Shown: positions 1 through 5,083 of the stretch, one piece after another
Layout: each line of letters starts with the position of its first letter
How positions within the stretch are numbered: the first letter of the stretch is position 1
Assembly: GCA_030639215.1 (NCBI GenBank)
Contig: DAOWDD010000040.1
Coordinates: forward strand, 1-5,372
DNA from: Dehalococcoidia bacterium
GTDB lineage: Bacteria; Chloroflexota; Dehalococcoidia; Dehalococcoidales; UBA5760
Direction of reading: 5' to 3'
Length of the DNA: 5,372 bases
Notes under the pieces: model-generated
Told to the model about the DNA's origin: nothing
What the model saw: the letters and a program-made list of their open reading frames with translations, nothing else
Databases searched by the model: none
Position numbers and translations under genes: made by a program

Positions 1-15
1 GAGTTTTTCACCCAG

Positions 16-333
16 GTGCTGACCAAATCGGGGGAAGTAGAAAAGGGGGAAAAGAAAGAGCGTCACGGGCCGAGTCCGAAAAAGATGGTTATCAGCGTAG
101 AAGAGGTAAATGGGCATTGTGCCTACGAGTATAAGCCGGGAGACACCATTGAAGTGACCGGACTCAGGACACCTGAGGGTTTTTGCGGGGCCGCCTATAA
201 TGCCCTCTTTCCTGTTCTTTTTGCCCTCAATATGGGGGCTAAATTCCCCTTTTCTGAGGATAAGAACGCTAATCTGCGCGTGACCTGTCCCGACGGGGGA
301 ATAATCAGGTTTAAGGTAAGGAGGGTCGAATGA
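16..333 (+). CDS. Small conserved protein, TIGR04076-like; start uncertain
   Basis: A 105-residue reading if the GTG at 16 is used. The compact part begins at Met24 (ATG at 85) and resembles the TIGR04076 family: a short beta strand, then GHC and YKPGD (residues 33-43), a second Cys in GFCGAA (Cys57), an alanine/leucine-rich stretch ending LNMGAKFPF, and CPDGG (Cys91) before a terminal beta strand. The function of that family is not established; the spaced cysteines could bind metal or be redox active, which is inference. Residues 1-23 are highly charged and look like a linker. The frame is open to the left edge, so the protein may begin outside the window or be the C-terminal part of a larger one. 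No Shine-Dalgarno sequence precedes 16 or 85; ATG 85 gives an 82-residue protein that fits the core best. Its stop overlaps the ketosynthase start (ATGA), so it is probably co-translated with the PKS. Confidence 0.7.
   Translation: MLTKSGEVEKGEKKERHGPSPKKMVISVEEVNGHCAYEYKPGDTIEVTGLRTPEGFCGAAYNALFPVLFALNMGAKFPFSEDKNANLRVTCPDGGIIRFKVRRVE
319..324 (+). promoter_or_regulatory. Ribosome binding site for KS-alpha
   Basis: A perfect AGGAGG lies inside the last codons of the upstream small gene. It is 5 nt from the ATG at 330 and 8 nt from the in-frame ATG at 333. Both ATGs are tandem codons, so the site does not clearly choose between them; the 8-nt spacing slightly favours 333, which would drop one Met. 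Confidence 0.75.
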
Positions 334-1595
334 TGAAGAGACGGGTAGTGGTTACCGGTCTGGGAGTCCTTTCTCCTAATGGCATTGGTAAAGAGGCTTT
401 CTGGGAAAATACGGTCTCCGGTAGGTCAGGGGTAAGGCGGGTTACCGATTATGATGTCTCTCAATTCCGCTCTCAGATAGCCGCTCAGGTAGCTGACTTC
501 GACCCATTCGCCTTCGGTCTTAGCCGAGAGGAAGTAGAGAGGATGGACCGCTATGTACAGTTTGCCGTAGCCGGGGCGGAGGCTGCCGTAGCTGATGCCG
601 GGTTTCTTTTCGGTGATGAGGTAAGAGAAAGGATGGGCGTCTGTCTCGCTAATGCCATCTGCGGCACAAGATATATGGACGAGGAATTCTTGAGGGTAAC
701 CAACGGGGGGAAAGACCCTATTGACCCCAGAAAGGTAAGGCCGCACCTTTATGATGCCTCTATGTTCAATACCCCCTCCAGCGAAATAGCGGCGCGCTAT
801 CAATTAAAGGGCATTTGCGCCACTATCTCCACCGGTTGTACCGCCGGTACCGATGCCGTGGGTCTTGCCTATGAAGTTATCCAGGACAGACTGGCCGATG
901 TTATGATTACCGGCGCTTCTGAGGCGCCCCTCTGTCCGATAACCTTTGCTTCTTTTGATGTCTTAAATGTAATCTCGACTCGAAACGACGAGCCGGAAAG
1001 GGCGTCAAGGCCCTTCGATAAGGAGAGGGATGGGTTTGTCCTCTCCGAGGGCTGTGGCATACTGGTCCTGGAGGAACTGGGCCATGCCTTGAGCCGCGGC
1101 GCTCATATCTACTGTGAAATCAATGGCTTCGGCACCTGTTGTAATGCTTACCATATGACCGACTTGCCTGCCGATGGCGATAGTATGGTCCCCTCTATCA
1201 ACCTTGCCTTAAATGATGCCGGGCTGCTCCCGGAGGATATCGGGTATATCAATGCCCACGGGAGCTCCACCAAGCAGAATGACGTATTCGAAACGAATGC
1301 CTATAAGAAGGTCTTTGGCAGGAGGGCCTATGAGATTCCGGTAAGTTCTCTCAAGTCTATGGTCGGCCATCCCTTGGCTGCCGCCAACAGTATTGAGCTT
1401 GTCGCCGGTGCCCTTACCTTTGAAACCGATATCCTGCCGCCAACGATGAATCAAGAGGTGTCTGACCCGGCATGCGACCTGGACTACGTCGCCAATAAGG
1501 CTCGCGAAAAAAGGGTTGATTATATCCTGAAGACCAGCAGCGGTTTTTCCGGCGTCCATTCCTCGATGATACTGAGCAGGTGGAATTCGAATTGA
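330..1595 (+). CDS. Type II polyketide ketosynthase alpha subunit (KS-alpha)
   Basis: This is the condensing enzyme of a type II PKS: it accepts the growing chain from the ACP on its active-site Cys and extends it by decarboxylative Claisen condensation with malonyl-ACP, working as a heterodimer with KS-beta. At 421 residues it has the normal family length. It opens with the thiolase-fold strand VVVTGLGVLSPNG. The nucleophile Cys170 sits in STGCTAGTDAVG, the KS-alpha version of the motif rather than the TACATG form of FabF. His310 is in NAHGSSTKQND, where KQND is typical of aromatic PKS KS-alpha, and Lys342 and His347 are in SLKSMVGHPL. The C-terminal PACDLDYV and the Gly/Ser-rich end (SSGFSGVHSS) also match. 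The triad is complete, so an active enzyme is expected. It overlaps the previous gene by 4 nt and the CLF gene downstream. FabF is the alternative, rejected because of the paired CLF and aromatase. Confidence 0.95.
   Translation: MMKRRVVVTGLGVLSPNGIGKEAFWENTVSGRSGVRRVTDYDVSQFRSQIAAQVADFDPFAFGLSREEVERMDRYVQFAVAGAEAAVADAGFLFGDEVRERMGVCLANAICGTRYMDEEFLRVTNGGKDPIDPRKVRPHLYDASMFNTPSSEIAARYQLKGICATISTGCTAGTDAVGLAYEVIQDRLADVMITGASEAPLCPITFASFDVLNVISTRNDEPERASRPFDKERDGFVLSEGCGILVLEELGHALSRGAHIYCEINGFGTCCNAYHMTDLPADGDSMVPSINLALNDAGLLPEDIGYINAHGSSTKQNDVFETNAYKKVFGRRAYEIPVSSLKSMVGHPLAAANSIELVAGALTFETDILPPTMNQEVSDPACDLDYVANKAREKRVDYILKTSSGFSGVHSSMILSRWNSN
1578..1583 (+). promoter_or_regulatory. Possible ribosome binding site supporting a TTG start for KS-beta
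   Basis: AGGTGG, one mismatch from AGGAGG, lies 8 nt before a TTG at 1592 that is in the KS-beta frame and overlaps the KS-alpha stop as TTGA. The alternative GTG at 1580 lies within this motif and has no good site of its own upstream (only the weak GAGCAGG region). A TTG start would give a protein beginning with (M)RQVAVTGVG, aligned with the KS-alpha N-terminus. Confidence 0.4.
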
Positions 1596-2803
1596 GACAG
1601 GTAGCTGTTACCGGAGTAGGCATAGTAGCCCCTCCCGGCGTGGGAAAAGAAGAATTCTGGCAGAATATCAAGGAGGGAAAGTCCTTTGTTTCCCCTATTA
1701 CCAGATTTGATGCTTCAGCCTATCCTTCGCAGGTGGCCGGGCAGGTTAAAGACCTGGACTCGAGCCACCTTTCTCGCCGTCTTTTGAAGAAGATGGACAG
1801 GTTCTCGGTGATGGCTCTGGTAGCCACTGAGCAGACCCTGAAAGACGCCGGTATAGATTTAGTTAAAGAAGACCCTTACAGTGTAGGGGTCTTCTTGGGA
1901 AATACACTGGGTGGATGGCTTTATGCGGAGACAGAGCTGCGTGACCTCTACCAGGAAGGCAGGAATGGGGTAAGTCCGTATAATGCCAGCGCCTGGTTTG
2001 CCGCTGCTCCCCAGGGCCATATCTCTATTTATTATGGCATCAAGGGGTACAGTAAGACGGTAGTCGCCGACAGGGCCGGCGCTTTGATGGCCATTGGCTA
2101 TGCGGTAAGGGTAATTAGAAACAAAAAAGCAGCTATTGCTCTGGCTGGAGGCACCGAAGCACCGGTTACTCCCTACGCCTTACTCTGCTGCAGCACGGAG
2201 GGCTCTCTTTCCCAGGGCCCTTATCGTCCCTTCGATAAGGAAAGGAACGGCTTTGTTATCGGTGAAGGGGCGGCAATCGTGACCCTGGAGGATATGGAGT
2301 CCGCTCGAAGCAGGGGGGCGACTGTCTACGGGGTAATTACGGGTTTCGGGACTTCCTGCGATGGTACTCACCGTATAATGCCGGACCAGGATGGCAGAGG
2401 GCTGGCTAGGGCGATAAAGACCACCCTGGACAGTGCCGGTTATCAGCCTGGTGATATTGATTACATCTGTGCCGATGGGGCGGCAACCGAGCTGGGGGAT
2501 GTCAGCGAGACAAGAGCAATCAAGGAAGTATTTGGCAGTTATGCGCTAGAGGTACCGGTCAGCGCCCCAAAGTCTATGTCCGGGCACCTGCTGGGGGCAT
2601 CCGGTGCCGTTGACCTGGTCGGTACCCTTCTGGCTATGCAGGAAGGGGTTATTCTGCCCACGATAAACTACCGGACAGAGGACCCGGAGTGCGATCTGGA
2701 CTGCGTGCCGAATAAAAGTCGGCCCAAAGAGGTTAATAGAGCCCTTATTATCTCGCGTGGCCGCGGGGGCATAAATGCCGTTCTGGCCATAGAAAGGAGC
2801 TAA
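1580..2803 (+). CDS. Chain-length factor (KS-beta), type II PKS
   Basis: This is the non-condensing partner of KS-alpha; in this family the CLF primes the chain by malonyl decarboxylation and shapes the cavity that sets chain length. It is 407 residues from GTG 1580, or 403 from the likelier TTG at 1592. It aligns with KS-alpha along its length (VAVTGVGIVAPPG; RPFDKERNGFVIGEG), but the catalytic positions have changed. The Cys site is Arg165 in VVADRAGALMAIG, where known CLFs usually carry Gln. The first His is Asp299 in CADGAATELGD, as in known CLFs. The second His is kept (His336 in KSMSGHLLG), where many actinomycete CLFs have Arg. The segment GGWLYAETEL (111-120) corresponds to the gate region of the actinorhodin CLF. 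AWFAAAPQGHISIYYG (138-153) is also a CLF hallmark. It overlaps KS-alpha by 16 nt (or 4 nt), suggesting coupled 1:1 translation. The assignment as CLF is firm; the residue-level consequences are inference. Confidence 0.93.
   Translation: MEFELRQVAVTGVGIVAPPGVGKEEFWQNIKEGKSFVSPITRFDASAYPSQVAGQVKDLDSSHLSRRLLKKMDRFSVMALVATEQTLKDAGIDLVKEDPYSVGVFLGNTLGGWLYAETELRDLYQEGRNGVSPYNASAWFAAAPQGHISIYYGIKGYSKTVVADRAGALMAIGYAVRVIRNKKAAIALAGGTEAPVTPYALLCCSTEGSLSQGPYRPFDKERNGFVIGEGAAIVTLEDMESARSRGATVYGVITGFGTSCDGTHRIMPDQDGRGLARAIKTTLDSAGYQPGDIDYICADGAATELGDVSETRAIKEVFGSYALEVPVSAPKSMSGHLLGASGAVDLVGTLLAMQEGVILPTINYRTEDPECDLDCVPNKSRPKEVNRALIISRGRGGINAVLAIERS
2794..2799 (+). promoter_or_regulatory. Ribosome binding site for the ACP gene
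   Basis: AAGGAG lies within the last codons of the CLF gene, 9 nt before the ATG at 2809. It is a good independent site, which fits the need for more carrier protein than synthase. Confidence 0.65.
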
Positions 2804-2808
2804 CGGTT

Positions 2809-3045
2809 ATGGCGAATATCGAAGAGAGGATGAAGGAGTTTTTTGCCGGGTTCCTTGATATGGAGCCTGCAGAGATTGCTTCGCAGGCAAACCTGAGGGA
2901 CGACCTTGAGATGGACTCAACCGAGATAGTAGAACTGGTAGTGGCTTTAGAAAAGGAGTTCAATATCCAGCTCAAGGATGGTGAGATTACTAACAGGAAT
3001 TGCGTCAGTGACGTGGTAAAGACTGTTGGGGATAAGCTCGGGTAA
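2809..3045 (+). CDS. Acyl carrier protein of the type II PKS
   Basis: This 78-residue acidic protein has normal ACP length and a four-helix pattern. Ser37 in LEMDSTEIVEL (33-43) is the expected attachment site for the 4'-phosphopantetheine arm, which carries malonyl units and the growing polyketide chain as thioesters between the KS/CLF pair, the cyclases and the reductase. Helix I is MKEFFAGFL, the loop leading to the site is ANLRDDLEMDS, and helix II continues as ELVVALEKEFNIQL. The residue after the modified Ser is Thr rather than the Leu of the common DSL motif, a mild deviation that also occurs in other carrier proteins. No phosphopantetheinyl transferase is in the window, so activation must come from elsewhere. 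It starts 5 nt after the CLF stop and ends in a TAATG overlap with the next gene. Its position directly after KS-beta is the classical minimal-PKS order, which supports PKS over fatty-acid use. Confidence 0.93.
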   Translation: MANIEERMKEFFAGFLDMEPAEIASQANLRDDLEMDSTEIVELVVALEKEFNIQLKDGEITNRNCVSDVVKTVGDKLG

Positions 3046-3851
3046 TGAGAATTATTGACTTGAGCCTCCCCATTGATGATGGTGTTTTTGAGCCTCACCC
3101 GGTAGAAATAAAGAGGTGGGAACATAGAGGGGGTGGGGACCGTTTCGGCCGAATTTGGGCGAAGTCTCACGGGATAAGGGGGATTCTGAACTATATTACG
3201 GGGCGAGAGCGGATTACGCGCCACTCCTTTAAGGACGGCGCTTTCCTGTCCCTGGAGTGGGTCAGGGCAACGGTCCATAGCGGCACCCACCTTGATGCCC
3301 CCTATCACTTCGGGCCGCTTTCTCAAGGGAAAGAGGCCAAGAAGATAGAAGAGGTCCCGCTGGAGTGGTGCTATGGTGACGGCGTCGTCCTGGACTGTTC
3401 TCAAAAAGAGCCGGGAGAGCTTATCGCCAGAGAGGACGTAGAGAAGGCGCTCGACAGAATAGAGTATGAGATAAAGCCCTTTGATATTGTCCTTATCTAT
3501 ACCGGTGCCGATAAGCTCTGGGGGACCAGGAAGTACTATTCCCATTTTGTCGGGGTGAGCCGGGAGGCGCTTGCCTATATTCTGGACTTTAAGGTAAAGG
3601 TAGTTGGGATTGATGCCTTTAGTTTTGACCGTCCGCTTAATAAAATGGTGACCGATTTTCTAAAGACGAAGGACAATGCTCACCTCTGGCCGGCCCACTT
3701 CTACGGCAGGGAAAAGGAGTACTGTCATGTCGAGAGGTTAGCCAACCTGGACAAGATTCCCTCGCCTTACGGTTTTAGGGTGGCCTGTTTCCCGATAAAG
3801 ATAAAAGGGGTAGGTGCCGCTGCGGTAAGGGCGGTTGCTATTATTGAATAG
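3045..3851 (+). CDS. PF04199 cyclase / kynurenine formamidase-like metal-dependent enzyme
   Basis: This 268-residue protein belongs to the 'putative cyclase' family PF04199, which includes kynurenine formamidase and proteins encoded in antibiotic clusters. The family motif HxGTHxDxPxH is complete as HSGTHLDAPYH (78-88), with His78, His82 and Asp84 the expected metal ligands and His88 part of the site. The second conserved region appears as His218 (in PAHFYG) and Glu230 in CHVERLANLDKIP. It starts with the usual IDLSLPIDDG strand. About 70 residues separate that strand from the HSGTH motif, longer than in compact formamidases, and include a Gly/Arg-rich stretch (28-35). It starts on the A of the ACP stop codon (TAATG) with only a weak GGGG upstream, so it is probably translated by coupling. 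A role in ring closure or in opening/closing an ester or amide of the polyketide is inferred from context; a true formamidase is the alternative, but no tryptophan-catabolism genes are nearby. Confidence 0.87.
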   Translation: MRIIDLSLPIDDGVFEPHPVEIKRWEHRGGGDRFGRIWAKSHGIRGILNYITGRERITRHSFKDGAFLSLEWVRATVHSGTHLDAPYHFGPLSQGKEAKKIEEVPLEWCYGDGVVLDCSQKEPGELIAREDVEKALDRIEYEIKPFDIVLIYTGADKLWGTRKYYSHFVGVSREALAYILDFKVKVVGIDAFSFDRPLNKMVTDFLKTKDNAHLWPAHFYGREKEYCHVERLANLDKIPSPYGFRVACFPIKIKGVGAAAVRAVAIIE

Positions 3852-3854
3852 AAA

Positions 3855-3860
3855 AGGAGG
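3855..3860 (+). promoter_or_regulatory. Strong ribosome binding site for aromatase/cyclase
   Basis: A perfect AGGAGG lies in the 14-nt gap after the PF04199 gene, 5 nt before the ATG at 3866. This gap is the widest in the operon, and this is one of only two perfect AGGAGG sites at gene starts here. Confidence 0.75.
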
Positions 3861-3865
3861 AAAGA

Positions 3866-4306
3866 ATGGGACATACGGTAAACTCTATCTTAATTGAGGC
3901 GCCTTATGAGCGGGTGTTTGATATCTCCAATGACATTGAGAGGTGGACGGAGCTATTCGGCGGCGAGTACACGGAGGCGAAGGTGCTAAAACGGGAGGGG
4001 AATAAAATTACCTTCCAGTTAACCAATGATGAAGGTAATTCCTGGCAGTCCTTCCGCCTCTTGTTTAAGGACTATTATTTTGCCTACGCCCAGAAACTGG
4101 AGCCGGCATTCCCCTTTAAGTATATGAAGATTATCTGGCTCTATACCCCTACCCCGGAAGGAATAAACCTGACCTGGATTCAGGACTTCACCATGGCGGA
4201 TGGGGCAAAATTTAATGACGAGCAGGTTGAAGGCTTCATCAATAAACATTCCCGGGATAACCTGGTGATCTTCAAAGAGGTGATAGAAAAAGAAGCAAAG
4301 GGGTAA
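3866..4306 (+). CDS. Single-domain polyketide aromatase/cyclase (SRPBCC, TcmN/WhiE-VI type)
   Basis: This 146-residue SRPBCC (START-like helix-grip) protein is of the kind that binds the ACP-tethered poly-beta-keto chain in a deep pocket and directs first-ring cyclisation and aromatisation. Visible signatures are the N-terminal GHTVNSILIEAP strand, the helix FDISNDIERWTELF (18-31), the central region around Trp60 and Arg64 (NSWQSFRLLF), FKYMKIIWLY (84-93), the strand LTWIQDFTM (102-110), and a long C-terminal helix. The order GHT..N.I.I.AP, ND.E.W..LF, F.YM.I.W.YT and W.QDF matches what is remembered of WhiE ORFVI and TcmN. Arg64 probably corresponds to the catalytic-pocket Arg of TcmN (inference). 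The length is that of a monodomain enzyme, not the roughly 300-residue didomain form usual with C9 ketoreductases. Its presence is the main evidence that the product is aromatic rather than a fatty acid or aryl polyene. Confidence 0.9.
   Translation: MGHTVNSILIEAPYERVFDISNDIERWTELFGGEYTEAKVLKREGNKITFQLTNDEGNSWQSFRLLFKDYYFAYAQKLEPAFPFKYMKIIWLYTPTPEGINLTWIQDFTMADGAKFNDEQVEGFINKHSRDNLVIFKEVIEKEAKG
4297..4303 (+). promoter_or_regulatory. Ribosome binding site for the SDR gene
   Basis: AAAGGGG sits in the last codons of the aromatase gene, 6 nt before the ATG at 4310. It is a moderate match and supports that ATG as the start. Confidence 0.5.
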
Positions 4307-4309
4307 GAG

Positions 4310-5083
4310 ATGAGCGAACTGAAAGGTAAGACCGCTATTGTCACCGGGGCAAGTCGAGGTATTGGAAGGGCGCTCGGGGTGGCGCTGGCGAAGGAGGGGA
4401 TGAACCTGGTGCTTGCCGCACGCGGCCGGGAAGTGCTTGAAGAGACCGCCGGAGGGCTATCCCGGGAGTATAATGTGCGGGTGCTGCCGGTAGCCTGTGA
4501 TGTTGCCCGGCAGAGCGACCTGGAGAATCTGGCAACTACCGCCATTAGGGAGTTCAAGAAGATAGATGCCCTAATCAACAGCGCCGGGGTAAGTAGCCAG
4601 CACCCCTTTCAGGAGCAGCCGCTGGAGGACATCGCCAGGTTGATGTATACCAATTACTTTGGTGCGGTTATGCTGACCCGTCTAATGATTAACCACTTTA
4701 TTGAAAATAAGAGCGGCGCCATTATCAATATTACCTCCGGCTCAACCCTGGTCGACCCACCACCGAGAAACTTCATCGTTTATTCATCCCTGAAGCGGGC
4801 GCTGAATGCCTTTGGCAAGGGGCTTTTCTGGGAGGTGCGGGACCTTGGCATCAAGGTAACCTCAATCATGCCGGGGGTGACCGATACCGCCCTGACCGGG
4901 GGGCTTGAGGAGATTTCGGTGGACAGGTCACGTCTGATACAGACCGAGGTGATAGAGGATGCCGTCAAGTTTGCTCTCTCTGTGCCGGCCAATGTCTGCC
5001 CCCTGGAGATTTCGGTTATCAACCAGCGCACCCCCTGGACAAGTCCGGTAATTCCATATCGACAGGACCATCCCAAAGAATGA
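4310..5083 (+). CDS. Short-chain dehydrogenase/reductase, probable polyketide ketoreductase
   Basis: This 257-residue classical SDR probably uses NADP(H) to reduce a keto group of the polyketide or of a cyclised intermediate. In order it shows the cofactor motif TGASRGIG (12-19), a basic AARGRE after strand 2 (Arg38/Arg40, suggesting NADPH preference), CDV (63-65), NSAG (90-93), structural Asn115, a catalytic Ser in ITSGST (Ser145 by distance to Tyr, or Ser143), and Tyr158-x3-Lys162 in YSSLK. The C-terminal segment NVCPLEISVINQRTP recalls the YdfG/clavulanate-dehydrogenase-like SDR subgroup more than actinorhodin ActIII. The PGG motif that follows NNAG in ActIII is absent; here it is GVSS. 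A standard C9 regiospecific KR is therefore uncertain, and it could act on a released or cyclised product. It begins 3 nt after the aromatase stop, and its own stop overlaps the next start. Confidence 0.9.
   Translation: MSELKGKTAIVTGASRGIGRALGVALAKEGMNLVLAARGREVLEETAGGLSREYNVRVLPVACDVARQSDLENLATTAIREFKKIDALINSAGVSSQHPFQEQPLEDIARLMYTNYFGAVMLTRLMINHFIENKSGAIINITSGSTLVDPPPRNFIVYSSLKRALNAFGKGLFWEVRDLGIKVTSIMPGVTDTALTGGLEEISVDRSRLIQTEVIEDAVKFALSVPANVCPLEISVINQRTPWTSPVIPYRQDHPKE

Noticed and set aside
1580..1595. A frameshift or sequencing error joining or splitting the two ketosynthase genes
   Set aside because: Each protein is complete at both ends, with its own N-terminal VxVTGxG strand and C-terminal motif. 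The overlap is the ordinary translational coupling found in such operons.
1011..2271. Near-repeat of DNA around 1011-1054 and 2228-2271 (CCCTTCGATAAGGA-containing segments)
   Set aside because: Both encode the conserved RPFDKER-GFV segment of the paralogous KS-alpha and CLF. The similarity reflects homology of the two genes, not a mobile or regulatory repeat.
330..3045. Reading the KS pair and ACP as a fatty-acid (FabF/AcpP) or aryl-polyene locus
   Set aside because: KS-alpha has the STGCTAG and KQND signatures of aromatic PKSs, the second KS lacks catalytic Cys and one His like a CLF, and a TcmN-type aromatase follows. No dehydratase, thioesterase or acyltransferase of the aryl-polyene type is seen in the window.
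2748..3545. A 265-codon open frame on the minus strand, opposite the CLF end, ACP and the start of the PF04199 gene
   Set aside because: The plus-strand frames there carry clear family motifs (ACP DS site, HxGTHxDxPxH) and ribosome binding sites. The minus frame crosses three genes and its translation shows no recognisable domain, so it is a shadow frame.
3852..3865. A promoter or terminator in the widest intergenic gap
   Set aside because: The gap is only 14 nt and consists almost entirely of a ribosome binding site; there is no hairpin and no room for a promoter.
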